Shown here: positions 1-8,930 of the stretch, one piece after another
Numbering within the stretch: position 1 is the stretch's first letter
How the letters are laid out: each line of letters opens with the position of its first letter
The notes under the pieces: generated by a model
Database searches by the model: none
The model's input: only the letters and a program-made list of their open reading frames with translations
What the model was told of the DNA's origin: nothing
Source of the DNA: Thauera aromatica K172
GTDB lineage: Bacteria; Pseudomonadota; Gammaproteobacteria; Burkholderiales; Rhodocyclaceae
Direction of reading: 5' to 3'
Assembly (NCBI RefSeq): GCF_003030465.1
Contig: NZ_CP028339.1
Location: forward strand, 2,542,001 to 2,606,000
DNA: 64,000 bases
Position numbers and translations under genes: made by a program

Positions 1-381
1 ATCTTCCTCGAACGCGAAGCTCCCCAGATCAACGTCCAGCTGCGCACCGCAGGGCAGGCGGTCGATGAAGGCGTCTACGAAGTCACCCTGACCGTCACCG
101 TGACCGCGCAGATCGGCGAAGAGCGTACCCTGTTCCTGGTCGAGGTCGCCCAGGCCGGCATTTTCCAGATCCGCAACCTTCCCGAAACCGATCTCGAGCC
201 GGTGATGATGATCGGCTGCCCGAACATCCTCTTCCCCTACGCCCGCGAAGCCATCTCGGACGCCGTCACCCGCGCCGGCTTCCAGCCGGTACTGCTGTCG
301 CCGGTGAATTTCGAATCGCTCTACCAGGCCCAAAGCCAGCAGGCGGCGACGCACGCCACCGGCGAAGTGCCGATCCAGTGA
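1..381 (+). CDS. secB: SecB protein-export chaperone (5' end outside window)
   Basis: The reading frame is open from base 1, so the N-terminus is missing. The visible 126 residues carry the SecB core: IFLEREAPQINVQL near the start, the EVTLTVTVTA strand, and the PNILFPYAREAISDAV helix that ends the family fold. SecB is a cytosolic tetramer that keeps preproteins unfolded and delivers them to SecA. The C-terminal tail after ESLYQAQ is short and has no metal-binding cysteines, which is common in betaproteobacteria. It is followed after 10 bases by the SH3-domain gene and then by gpsA; the secB-gpsA association is widespread in proteobacteria. Identity is firm; only the start is unseen. Confidence 0.95.
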   Translation: MFLEREAPQINVQLRTAGQAVDEGVYEVTLTVTVTAQIGEERTLFLVEVAQAGIFQIRNLPETDLEPVMMIGCPNILFPYAREAISDAVTRAGFQPVLLSPVNFESLYQAQSQQAATHATGEVPIQ

Positions 382-391
382 GCCCACGCTC

Positions 392-871
392 ATGAACAGC
401 GCCCACCGCTCCCCGATAACGAAGCTGGCCGCCCTCCCGGCGCTCGCCCTCGTCCTGCTGGGCGCCCTCACCGGTCCGCTCTTCGCCCAGGGCATCGAGT
501 ACCGCTCCGCCGGCACGGCCACCGTGCTGCGGGACGCCCCTTCGCCGCAAGGCCGGGCGCTGTTCATGCTGCGGCCGGGCACGCCGGTCGAAATCGTCGT
601 CGCCCAGGACGGCTGGCTGCGGGTGCGGGAATCCGGCGGCATGTTGAGTTGGGTCGAACGAAGTGCTCTCAGCACGCGCCGCACCGTGATGATCACAGCG
701 GAGCGTGCGACCATTCGCCGCGCCCCCCGCGAAGATGCCCCGCCGAGCTTCGAAGCGGTGCGCAACGTCGTCCTCGAACTGCTCGGGTCGCCTGCGCTGG
801 GCTGGGCCCAGGTACGTCACGCCGATGGCCTCGAAGGCTTCGTGCGCGCCGCCGAGGTCTGGGGCCTGTGA
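392..871 (+). CDS. Exported SH3-domain protein of unknown function
   Basis: This 159-residue protein begins with a typical Sec signal peptide (hydrophobic LAALPALALVLLGAL, cleavage probably after LFAQG). The mature part contains two short bacterial SH3-like repeats. The first is around residues 40-90 (TVLRDAPSPQGRALF, then GTPVEIVVAQDGWLRVR and MLSWVER). The second is around 100-155 (ATIRRAPREDAP, then LGWAQVRHADGLEGFVRAAEV). Such domains usually bind peptidoglycan or other proteins in the periplasm, but no catalytic domain is attached, so the role is unknown. The stop codon overlaps the GTG start of gpsA by four bases, so the two are translationally coupled and probably in one operon with secB. 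Confidence 0.8.
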   Translation: MNSAHRSPITKLAALPALALVLLGALTGPLFAQGIEYRSAGTATVLRDAPSPQGRALFMLRPGTPVEIVVAQDGWLRVRESGGMLSWVERSALSTRRTVMITAERATIRRAPREDAPPSFEAVRNVVLELLGSPALGWAQVRHADGLEGFVRAAEVWGL

Positions 872-1857
872 GCTGCAACATCACGGTATTCGGCGCCGGC
901 GCCTGGGGGAGCGCCCTCGCCCAGGCCCTGTCCACCGCCCACGCAGTCAGGCTGTGGGCGCGCGACCGCCAGCATCTGGACGAGATCGCACGCACCCGCG
1001 AAAACCGTCGCTATCTCCCCGACATACGCCTGGACGACGCCCTGGCACTCGAGGCCGACTTCGCCGCGGCAGCCCGGGGGGCGGACCTGCACCTCGTCGT
1101 CACTCCGCTTTCCGGCCTGCGCGACACCGCCCGCCGGCTGCGCGAGCAGTCGCCGGGGACGCCGCTGCTCTGGGCATGCAAGGGCTTCGAAGCCGGCAGC
1201 GGCCTCCTGCCGCACGAGGTCGCCGCCGCGGAGCTCGGCAGCGATGCGCCCTGCGGCGTGCTCACTGGGCCGAGCTTCGCCGCCGAAGTCGCGCGCGGCC
1301 TGCCGGCCGCGATCACGCTTGCCGCCCGCGACGCGGCATTCGCCCACCACTGGGTCAACGTGCTGCACCAGCCGCGCCTGCGCCTCTACGCCAATACCGA
1401 TCTGGTCGGCTGCGAAATCGGCGGCGCAGTGAAAAACGTCATGGCGATCGCTGCCGGCGTGTCCGACGGCATGGGCTTTGGCCTCAACGCCCGCGCCGCC
1501 CTGATCACCCGCGGCCTGGCCGAGATCGCCCGGCTCGCCGAAGCGCTCGGCGGGCGCAGCGAAACCCTGATGGGGCTGGCCGGCATGGGCGACCTGCTCC
1601 TGACCTGCACCGGCGACTTGTCGCGCAACCGCCGCGTCGGCCTCGCGCTGGCCGCAGGCAAAAGCCTGGGCGACATTCTGCGCGAACTCGGCCATGTCGC
1701 CGAAGGAGTCTCGACCGCCCGCGAAGTGGTGCGGCAGGCGCGCCGTCACGGCGTCGAAATGCCGATCTGCGAGGCGATCGATGCACTCCTGCACCACGGC
1801 CTGAGTGCACGCAGCGCGGTCGAGCAGTTACTCGCCCGCGACCCCCGCCACGAATGA
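868..1857 (+). CDS. gpsA: NAD(P)-dependent glycerol-3-phosphate dehydrogenase
   Basis: GpsA reduces dihydroxyacetone phosphate to sn-glycerol 3-phosphate for phospholipid synthesis in the cytosol. The N-terminal Rossmann motif GAGAWGSALA (residues 8-17) binds NAD(P)H. TGPSFAAEVARGLP and the C-terminal GCEIGGAVKNVMAIAAG, with its catalytic lysine, are family signatures, as is the GLAGMGDLLLTCTG stretch. A GTG start at 868 gives 329 residues, the normal length. An upstream ATG in the same frame would add a Pro/Arg-rich leader unlike the family, so it is rejected. GTGA overlaps the preceding stop codon. The gene is followed by the convergent trmL. Confidence 0.95.
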   Translation: MSCNITVFGAGAWGSALAQALSTAHAVRLWARDRQHLDEIARTRENRRYLPDIRLDDALALEADFAAAARGADLHLVVTPLSGLRDTARRLREQSPGTPLLWACKGFEAGSGLLPHEVAAAELGSDAPCGVLTGPSFAAEVARGLPAAITLAARDAAFAHHWVNVLHQPRLRLYANTDLVGCEIGGAVKNVMAIAAGVSDGMGFGLNARAALITRGLAEIARLAEALGGRSETLMGLAGMGDLLLTCTGDLSRNRRVGLALAAGKSLGDILRELGHVAEGVSTAREVVRQARRHGVEMPICEAIDALLHHGLSARSAVEQLLARDPRHE

Positions 1858-1868
1858 CCGATGCCGGG

Positions 1869-2339
1869 CTACAGCCCGGCGGCGCCGGCGAAACCGCACT
1901 GGCGCCAGGCTTCGTAGACCACCACCGCCACCGCATTCGACAGGTTCACGCTGCGATTGGTAGGGCGCATCGGAATGCGCACGCACGCATCCGGAGCAAA
2001 GGCCTGGAGCACGTCCCCGGGCAGGCCGCGGCTTTCCGGTCCGAACAGCAGCGCATCCCCTTCGCGGTAATCGACCGCATCATGGCGCCGACGGCCGCGG
2101 GTGGTGAGCGCGAACATGCGCCGCCCGGCCAGCGCCTCACGGCAGTGGCGCCAGTCCGGATGGACGGTGACGCAGGTCAGATCGTGATAATCCAGCCCGG
2201 CCCGGGCAAGCTGCTTGTCCGACAGGTCGAAGCCGAGCGGCGCCACGAGGTGGAGCCTGGAACCGGTGTTCGCCGCGAGGCGGATGATGTTGCCGGTGTT
2301 GGGGGGGATTTCGGGCTGGTACAGGACGATTTCGAACAT
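1869..2339 (-). CDS. trmL: tRNA (cytidine(34)-2'-O)-methyltransferase TrmL
   Basis: This is a small SPOUT-class methyltransferase of 156 residues that 2'-O-methylates the wobble base of the tRNA-Leu anticodons using S-adenosylmethionine. The N-terminus MFEIVLYQPEIPPNTGNIIR and the knotted C-terminal motifs LLFGPESRGLP and IPMRPTNRSVNLSNA are diagnostic. The start is placed at the Met of MFEIV; an upstream start would add 14 Pro/Arg-rich residues not found in the family. It converges with gpsA across 11 bases and lies downstream of comF on the same strand, with 137 bases between them. Confidence 0.92.
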   Translation of the reverse strand: MFEIVLYQPEIPPNTGNIIRLAANTGSRLHLVAPLGFDLSDKQLARAGLDYHDLTCVTVHPDWRHCREALAGRRMFALTTRGRRRHDAVDYREGDALLFGPESRGLPGDVLQAFAPDACVRIPMRPTNRSVNLSNAVAVVVYEAWRQCGFAGAAGL

Positions 2340-2476
2340 CGGGAAAACAGGCGGGCGCCGTCGCCCCCGTGCCGGATGCATGGCCGGCGCGGGAAAGACA
2401 GGAAGCGGATGGAGGAAGACGGCGCGCCACCGCGACGATGGCGCGCCGTGCGCGACTGTACCGCAGCAGATCGCGC

Positions 2477-3199
2477 TCAGTAAGGGGCAGGCGTGCGTGC
2501 GACCACCAGGTTGCCGACCCAGGCCGCCCCCTGCCGCTTCAGGCAGCAGGCGAGCGCATCCAGGGTCGCACCGGTGGTCATCACGTCATCGACCACGATC
2601 ACCCGCCGCCCGTCCACTCTGGCACGGCATTCGAACGCCGCGCGCGGGTTGCGCAGGCGTGCTTCGCGCCCCAGACCGGCCTGGGCGGGAACGTTGCGGA
2701 CCTTGCCGACCAGCGTCAGCGCCAGCGGCAGGCCGCGCATGCGTGCGAACGGGCGCGCGAGCTCCACCGCCTGATTGAAGCCGCGCTCGGCCAGACGCCG
2801 CGGGTGGAGGGGCATCGGCAGGACGAGATCGGCATCCGCACCGAAATCCCCCGCCCCCGTCGCCAGTTCGGCGGCGAAGAACCTCGACAGCGCCAGCCGA
2901 TGGCGGTACTTGAGCGCATGCACCATGGCATCGACCGGGAAGGCGAAGTCGTACAGCGCGCGCGTCGCATCGTACGCCGGCCCCGCGCGCAGACAGGCGC
3001 CACAGGGGCCTGCACCGAGCGCTGGCAGCGCGCACTGCGGGCAGGCCGTTCCGGGGCGCCGCGGCAGGGTGGCGGCACAAGCCGTGCACAGCGCCTCCCC
3101 CCCGGCCTCGTCGCCACACACGAAGCATTCCTGCGGCAACGCGAAGTCGACGAGGCGCGACAGCAGCAGGGGAATCCGGCGCACGGCGTTTGACAACAT
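2477..3199 (-). CDS. comF: ComF family phosphoribosyltransferase-like protein
   Basis: At 240 residues it has the two-part layout of ComF/GntX proteins. An N-terminal zinc-binding region carries CxxC pairs (ECFVCGDEAGG, ALCTACA, ACPQCALP, GPCGACL). A C-terminal phosphoribosyltransferase fold carries the PRPP loop VIVVDDVMTTGATLDA near residues 195-215. The family is needed for DNA uptake during natural transformation in several bacteria, but the biochemical activity is unsettled. It is divergent from bioB with only 54 bases between the starts, so the promoters overlap. comF next to biotin genes is a recurring proteobacterial arrangement. Confidence 0.9.
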   Translation of the reverse strand: MLSNAVRRIPLLLSRLVDFALPQECFVCGDEAGGEALCTACAATLPRRPGTACPQCALPALGAGPCGACLRAGPAYDATRALYDFAFPVDAMVHALKYRHRLALSRFFAAELATGAGDFGADADLVLPMPLHPRRLAERGFNQAVELARPFARMRGLPLALTLVGKVRNVPAQAGLGREARLRNPRAAFECRARVDGRRVIVVDDVMTTGATLDALACCLKRQGAAWVGNLVVARTPAPY

Positions 3200-3253
3200 T
3201 TCAGGGGATGGAAGAACATGTGGGCTCCGTAATTACAGCCCGGAACGCCTGAA

Positions 3254-4246
3254 ATGACAATGACTTCTGCCGCCCTCGACCGCCAGCCCCCGGCAGCCCC
3301 TGCAACCGCCGAGCGCAAGCGGTGGACCGTTGCCGAAGTGCAGGCCCTGTTCGAGCAGCCCTTCTTCGATCTCGTCTATCGCGCCCAGCAGGTACACCGC
3401 GAGCATTTCGACCCCCACGCCATCCAGCGCTCCACCCTGCTGTCGATCAAGACCGGCGGCTGCTCCGAAGATTGCGGCTACTGTTCCCAGTCGGCGCGCC
3501 ACGACACCGGCCTCGAGCGCGAACGCCTGATGGCGCTCGAGCAAGTGCTGGACAACGCCCGCGCCGCCAAGGCCCGCGGCGCGACCCGGTTCTGCATGGG
3601 TGCGGCCTGGCGCGGTCCGAAGGACAAGGATCTCGAACCGGTGCTGAAAATGGTGCGCGAGGTCAAGAAGCTCGGCCTGCAGACCTGCGTGACCTTGGGC
3701 ATGCTCAAGGACGGCCAGGCCGAGCAGCTTGCCCAGGCCGGGCTCGACTACTACAACCACAACCTCGACACCGCGCCCGATTTCTACGGCCAGGTGATTA
3801 CCACCCACTCCCTGCAGGACCGCCTCGACACCCTCGACAAGGTACGCGGTGTCGGCATCAACGTCTGCAGCGGCGGCATCGTCGGCATGGGCGAGAGCCG
3901 CCCCCAGCGCGCCGCACTGATCGCCCAGCTTGCCAACCTGCCGACCCCACCCGAATCGGTGCCGATCAACAACCTGGTGCAGATTCCCGGCACCCCGCTG
4001 GCGGGCGCCGGCCAGCTCGACCCGTTCGAGTTCGTGCGCACCATCGCCGCGGCCCGCATCACCATGCCGCGAAGCTTCGTCCGCCTGTCCGCCGGCCGCG
4101 AACAGATGAGCGACGAATTGCAGGCTTTGTGCTTCATGGCCGGCGCCAACTCGATGTTCTACGGCGAGCGCCTGCTCACCACCGACAACCCTGACGCCGA
4201 CCGTGACGATCGCCTGTTCGAGCGCCTCGGCCTGCGCGCAGTCTGA
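3254..4246 (+). CDS. bioB: Biotin synthase
   Basis: BioB is a radical-SAM enzyme that inserts sulfur into dethiobiotin, the last step of biotin synthesis. The cluster-binding motif CSEDCGYC (CxxxCxxC) lies near residue 70 after KTGG. Downstream are the family motifs [35 protein letters not shown] and [11 protein letters not shown], and an [12 protein letters not shown] segment with the Arg that ligates the [2Fe-2S] cluster. The length is typical at 330 residues. A consensus -35 hexamer TTGACA lies at 3190-3195, inside the 5' end of comF, but the matching -10 is weak. bioC follows after five bases, so bioBC is an operon. Confidence 0.96.
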   Translation: MTMTSAALDRQPPAAPATAERKRWTVAEVQALFEQPFFDLVYRAQQVHREHFDPHAIQRSTLLSIKTGGCSEDCGYCSQSARHDTGLERERLMALEQVLDNARAAKARGATRFCMGAAWRGPKDKDLEPVLKMVREVKKLGLQTCVTLGMLKDGQAEQLAQAGLDYYNHNLDTAPDFYGQVITTHSLQDRLDTLDKVRGVGINVCSGGIVGMGESRPQRAALIAQLANLPTPPESVPINNLVQIPGTPLAGAGQLDPFEFVRTIAAARITMPRSFVRLSAGREQMSDELQALCFMAGANSMFYGERLLTTDNPDADRDDRLFERLGLRAV

Positions 4247-4251
4247 ACCCG

Positions 4252-5202
4252 GTGACGATGCGCGAAGAGCACGCCCCGCACCACTCCGACAGTAGTTTCA
4301 GTCTCGACCGCGCCCTGCTGCGGCGGCGCTTCGAACGCGCTGCCGCAGCCGACGACGACACCGAGCCGCTGGCGCGCGAAATCGCCCGGCGCATGGATGA
4401 GCGCCTCGATTACATCCGCGTCGCCCCCGGGCGCGTTCTCGACCTCGGCTGCGGCACCGGTGCCGACCTGGGGCGACTGGCCGGGCGCTTCCCCGAGGCC
4501 ATGCTTCTCGCCGCCGATTTCGCCCCGGCAATGGTCGCACGCGCCCAAACCCGCCCATGCCCCGCGGCGCGGCGTCCCGGCCTGCTGCGCCGCCTGCTCG
4601 GCGGAGGGCGTGAAACCCCACCCGGCCTCGTCGCCGATGCCACCGCACTGCCGCTGGCACGCGCCAGCCTCGGCCTGGTGTGGTCCAACCTGATGCTGCC
4701 GGCGCTCGACGACCCGCTACCGGCATTCAGGGAAATCCAACGCGTGCTCGAAGTCGGCGGGCTGCTGATGTTCTCCACCCTCGGCCCGGACACTTTGCGC
4801 GAACTGCGCGCCGCCCTCCCCGCGCACGCGGGCGAGCGGGTGCACCGTTTCATCGACATGCACGACCTCGGCGACGCACTGGTCACGGCCGGCTTTTCCG
4901 ACCCGGTGATGGACATGGAAATGCTCACCCTGACCTACACCGGGCTCGACGAGTTGCTCCACGACCTGCGCGCCAGCGGCGCCAGCAACGCCGCGCGCAA
5001 CCGCCCGCGCGGACTATCCGGGCGCGACGGATGGGCCCAGGCGCGCGCCGCCTACGATCGGCTGCGTCGCGACGGCCGCCTGCCGGCCACCTTCGAGATC
5101 ATCCAGGGCCATGCCTGGAAAGCCGCGCCGAAGACCACCGAAGACGGCCGCAGCATCGTCCGCTTCCAGCCGCGTCCGGCGCCGCGGAATGCCGACGTCT
5201 GA
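4252..5202 (+). CDS. bioC: Malonyl-ACP O-methyltransferase BioC
   Basis: BioC methylates the free carboxyl of malonyl-ACP so that the fatty-acid machinery can build pimeloyl-ACP for biotin. The SAM-binding motif I, VLDLGCGTGADLGRL, lies near residues 61-75 (ILAAD-type acidic loop: MLLAADFAPAM). Further class-I methyltransferase motifs are LGLVWSNLMLPALDDP and LEVGGLLMFSTLGPDTLRELR, the latter typical of BioC. A GTG at 4252 and an ATG two codons later are both possible starts, and neither has a convincing ribosome site. It is translationally close to bioB. Its TGA stop lies in the first unit of a 16-bp tandem repeat; other units carry CGA or TAA at this point. Confidence 0.9.
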   Translation: MTMREEHAPHHSDSSFSLDRALLRRRFERAAAADDDTEPLAREIARRMDERLDYIRVAPGRVLDLGCGTGADLGRLAGRFPEAMLLAADFAPAMVARAQTRPCPAARRPGLLRRLLGGGRETPPGLVADATALPLARASLGLVWSNLMLPALDDPLPAFREIQRVLEVGGLLMFSTLGPDTLRELRAALPAHAGERVHRFIDMHDLGDALVTAGFSDPVMDMEMLTLTYTGLDELLHDLRASGASNAARNRPRGLSGRDGWAQARAAYDRLRRDGRLPATFEIIQGHAWKAAPKTTEDGRSIVRFQPRPAPRNADV

Positions 5203-5273
5203 ATCCCCGAGCACCTAAGTCCCCGGACGTCCGAATCCCCGGACGTCCGAATCCCCGGACGTCGGAAATCCCT
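5194..5273. repeat. Five-unit 16-bp tandem repeat across the bioC stop codon
   Basis: Five consecutive 16-base units run through the end of bioC. Units 3 (5226-5241) and 4 (5242-5257) are identical (GACGTCCGAATCCCCG). Unit 1 (5194-5209) differs from them by one base, which creates the TGA stop of bioC. Units 2 and 5 are degenerate. Each good unit contains the self-complementary GGACGTCC/GACGTC core. Confidence 0.85.
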
Positions 5274-5342
5274 CTTCCCGCGACCGTCCCCGCCTGCGCC
5301 CCACGCTTTCCGCATCACCCTTCTCCCGCTCCAGCGCCCCCC

Positions 5343-5990
5343 ATGCCTTCCTCTCCCGTCTGGCTGTTCGACCTCGACAACACTTTGCACGACGCCAGCC
5401 CGCACATCTTTCCGCACATCAACCGCAGCATGACGGCCTACCTCGAGCGCCACCTCGACCTCGCCCCGGAAGAGGCCAGCGCACTGCGTGCCCATTACTG
5501 GCGGCGCTATGGCGCCACCCTGCTCGGTCTGATGCGCCACCACGGCACCGACCCGGATCATTTCCTCGTCGAGACCCACCGTTTCGAGCGCCTGCACGAG
5601 ATGGTGGTGTTCGAGCGCGCGCTGCACGCGATGCTGCGCCGCCTGCCCGGGCGCAAGCTCGTGTTTTCCAACGCCCCCCGGCACTACGCCGAGGCGGTGC
5701 TGGAAATCATCGGAATACGCCGGCTGTTCGAAGAGGTGGTCGGCATCGAAGGCCTGGGCTACCAGCCCAAACCCGGCATCCACGCCTACCGCAGGCTGCT
5801 GCACGAGCGGCGCCTGAATCCGGCGCGCTGCGTGATGCTCGAGGACTCGGCGGCAAACCTGCGCACCGCCAAGCGCCTCGGGATGCGCACGGTGCTGGTC
5901 GGCCGCGGCCCGGGCAAACCGGCCTACGTGGATGTGAAAATCGCCTCGATCCTCGACCTGCGCAACCAGCTCGGCCGCCTCGGGCGATAG
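5343..5990 (+). CDS. HAD-superfamily phosphatase, pyrimidine 5'-nucleotidase type
   Basis: This 215-residue HAD hydrolase resembles the SDT1/pyrimidine 5'-nucleotidase subfamily. Motif I is FDLDNTLHD (nucleophile Asp10, acid/base Asp12), motif II is VFSNAPRHY, motif III is the lysine in YQPKPGIHAY, and motif IV is VMLEDSAANL. A helical cap lies between motifs I and II (residues about 20-100). The probable reaction is dephosphorylation of a pyrimidine nucleoside monophosphate or similar small phosphate in the cytosol; the substrate is not fixed by sequence. The ATG at 5343 places motif I at the usual distance from the start. It lies 140 bases after bioC, behind the tandem repeat, and is followed by the convergent hemB. 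Confidence 0.82.
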   Translation: MPSSPVWLFDLDNTLHDASPHIFPHINRSMTAYLERHLDLAPEEASALRAHYWRRYGATLLGLMRHHGTDPDHFLVETHRFERLHEMVVFERALHAMLRRLPGRKLVFSNAPRHYAEAVLEIIGIRRLFEEVVGIEGLGYQPKPGIHAYRRLLHERRLNPARCVMLEDSAANLRTAKRLGMRTVLVGRGPGKPAYVDVKIASILDLRNQLGRLGR

Positions 5991-6079
5991 CGCCCGAAGA
6001 GGCGTCTGCGGGCGAGGCCGGAGCGGACGCTGCCGGAAACCGAGCGCGAAGCGCCGGAAGGACGCCGCCGCGCCGCCCG

Positions 6080-6124
6080 CCGCTCAGTGCCCGTACTCAG
6101 TGCCTGCTGCTCAGTGCCCGCCGC

Positions 6125-6127
<3 letters not shown>
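6080..6127. repeat. 13-14-bp direct repeats containing the hemB stop codon
   Basis: Read on the minus strand, the hemB stop region TGAGCGGCGGGCAC (from 6127) is followed by TGAGCAGCAGGCAC, TGAGTACGGGCAC and a final TGAGCGG. The stop-bearing unit is therefore present about three and a half times. Every copy starts with TGA. Confidence 0.75.
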
Positions 6128-7294
<1,167 letters not shown>

Positions 7295-7307
7295 CTATCT
7301 TACTAAG

Positions 7308-7388
7308 CAGATGGCTCTGCCCCCCCGGCCGAGCCGTCTCCCGCTTCACCTCCCTGAGCGGGCGCCTCACGCCCGGTGAGGCTTTTTC
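7308..7388 (+). ncRNA. Candidate small RNA with anti-Shine-Dalgarno loop
   Basis: The interval between hemB and engB, both on the minus strand, contains a plus-strand series of three hairpins. The first is GGCTC (7313-7317) with GAGCC (7331-7335). The second is CCCGCT (7340-7345) with AGCGGG (7357-7362), whose 11-base loop contains CACCTCCC, complementary to a ribosome binding site. The third is GCCTCAC (7364-7370) with GTGAGGC (7376-7382), followed directly by five T. The last is a textbook intrinsic terminator pointing in a direction where no gene is annotated. A weak -10 (TATCTT, 7296-7301) fits a start near 7308, but no good -35 was found. The call is inference from structure alone. Confidence 0.45.
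7364..7387 (+). terminator. Intrinsic terminator on the plus strand between hemB and engB
   Basis: A seven-base-pair stem GCCTCAC/GTGAGGC with a five-base loop is followed by TTTTT. On the minus strand the hairpin is not followed by T residues, so it cannot end the engB transcript efficiently. Confidence 0.7.
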
Positions 7389-7390
7389 GG

Positions 7391-7427
7391 CCCCCGACTA
7401 CATCCCCTCGTCGGGGGTCTTTGTTTT
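7391..7427 (+). terminator. Second plus-strand terminator-like hairpin overlapping the 3' end of engB
   Basis: An eight-base-pair stem CCCCCGAC (7391-7398) / GTCGGGGG (7410-7417) with an 11-base loop is followed by the T-rich TCTTTGTTTT. It is again oriented for plus-strand transcription and could back up the first terminator. Confidence 0.55.
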
Positions 7428-8114
7428 CATGTCCGGCGATCCTGCAAGCGCTTCGCTCAGGCTTTGCCCTGGAGGGGGAGCACTGCGCTCGGCCATCGCA
7501 AGCGCCTCGCCCTGCGCGCCGCCAGCACCGAGCCAGCCGCCGATGACACGTTCGGCCTCCTCCACCCCGCTTTTCTTCAGGCTGGAAAACAGCTGCACGG
7601 TAACCTGCCCCCCGAGCGGCGCGAGTTCCCGGCGCACGTCCTGGAGAACGGCCGCGGCGGGGCCGCGCGAGAGTTTGTCGCTCTTCGTCAGGAGGACGTG
7701 GATCGGGCGCCCGGAAGGGGCGAACCAGTCGATCAGCTGGCGGTCCAGCGTCGTCAACGGACGGCGCGAATCCATGATCAGGACCAGCCCGACCAGACTC
7801 TCGCGCTTTTTCAGATAGACCTCGATCAGCGCCTGCCATTCGCGGCGGATCTTTTCCGGCACGGCCGCATAGCCGTAGCCGGGCAGGTCGACGAGCAGGG
7901 CGCCATTGTTGAGGCGGAAGAAATTGATCAGCTGGGTGCGGCCCGGGGTCTTCGATACGAAAGCCAGCCGCACATGCCCGACCAGGGTGTTGATCGCACT
8001 CGATTTTCCGGCATTGGAGCGCCCGGCGAAAGCGATTTCCGCTCCAGAGGGCGGGGGCAGGCCGGAAGGCTTGGCGATCGAGATTTCGAATTGTGCGTTG
8101 CGGAACAAGGGCAT
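7398..8114 (-). CDS. engB: Ribosome biogenesis GTPase EngB (YsxC/YihA)
   Basis: EngB is an essential TRAFAC-class GTPase that assists large ribosomal subunit assembly. G1 is AGRSNAGKSSAIN, G2 lies around KTPGRTQLINFF, G3 is DLPGYGYA and G4 is LLTKSDKL; all are intact. The start is set at the Met of MPLFRNAQFEIS, the usual EngB N-terminus, giving 238 residues. A start farther upstream would add 34 residues of unlike composition. The C-terminal tail after GGWLG is about 35 residues longer than in E. coli and looks disordered (QGEALAMAERSAPPPGQ). It is divergent from the cytochrome c4 gene, a pairing frequent in betaproteobacteria. Confidence 0.93.
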   Translation of the reverse strand: MPLFRNAQFEISIAKPSGLPPPSGAEIAFAGRSNAGKSSAINTLVGHVRLAFVSKTPGRTQLINFFRLNNGALLVDLPGYGYAAVPEKIRREWQALIEVYLKKRESLVGLVLIMDSRRPLTTLDRQLIDWFAPSGRPIHVLLTKSDKLSRGPAAAVLQDVRRELAPLGGQVTVQLFSSLKKSGVEEAERVIGGWLGAGGAQGEALAMAERSAPPPGQSLSEALAGSPDMKTKTPDEGM

Positions 8115-8233
8115 GAAAGAAAGGCCGGGAAGGCCGCTGGCTGCGGGAGAGCGGGCATCGCGTCGCGCAACGCCGCGTTGATGGGATAGAATACCGCGTT
8201 TGAAACAATCACTCACGGCTTTCCGAGGACACC

Positions 8234-8863
8234 ATGATCAAGCGTTCCCTGCTGCTCTCGTCGCTGCTGCTGCTTTCTGGCGGCCTTCAGGCCCAGGACC
8301 CGGCTTCCGAGCTCGCCAAGGCGAAACAGACCGCTGAAACGCTCTGCGCCGCCTGTCACGGTGCGGACGGCAACAGCCAGCTCCCGGCCAACCCGAAGCT
8401 CGCGGGCCAGCATCAGGACTACCTGTTCAAGCAGCTGCGCGAGTTCAAGGGCTGGGACGGCGCCGCGCCGGTGCGCGAGAACGCGGTCATGTCGGCGATG
8501 GTCGCCGGCCTCGAAGAAAACGACATGCGCGCGCTGGCGAGCTACTTCGCCTCCTTCGAACAACAGCCCGAAGCGGCGAAGAGCATGGAAACAGCCGAAC
8601 TGGGCCAGCAGATCTGGCGCGCCGGCATCGCCGCCAAGGGGGTCCCCGCCTGCGCCGCCTGCCACGGTCCCGCCGGCGCCGGCATGCCGGCCCAATACCC
8701 CCGCCTGTCGGGCCAGTTCGCCGAATACACCGAAGCCCAAATGAAGGCGTTCCGCGACGGGGCCCGCCAAAACGATCCGAACAGCATGATGCGCACGGTC
8801 GCCCTGAAAATGACCGATCCGGAAATCAAGGCCGTCGCCGATTACGCCGCCGGACTGCGCTGA
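8234..8863 (+). CDS. Cytochrome c4-type diheme cytochrome
   Basis: This 209-residue protein has a Sec signal peptide (SLLLSSLLLLSGGLQAQ) and two class I cytochrome domains. Each domain has a heme motif: CAACH at about residues 39-43 and CAACH at about 138-142. Distal Met ligands are likely in AVMSAMVAGL and NSMMRTVALKM. Cytochromes c4 are periplasmic diheme electron carriers that feed terminal oxidases (often cbb3) or nitrogen-oxide reductases. A GAGGA ribosome site sits eight bases before the ATG. In many betaproteobacteria the next genes are the cytochrome c maturation pair resB-resC; here moeA follows instead. Confidence 0.9.
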   Translation: MIKRSLLLSSLLLLSGGLQAQDPASELAKAKQTAETLCAACHGADGNSQLPANPKLAGQHQDYLFKQLREFKGWDGAAPVRENAVMSAMVAGLEENDMRALASYFASFEQQPEAAKSMETAELGQQIWRAGIAAKGVPACAACHGPAGAGMPAQYPRLSGQFAEYTEAQMKAFRDGARQNDPNSMMRTVALKMTDPEIKAVADYAAGLR

Positions 8864-8930
8864 GCGCCGTACACCGCGCCCGCCCCCAGGGGCGGACGCC
8901 GACCGGCCGCCATTTTCCGGACTCCTGCCC

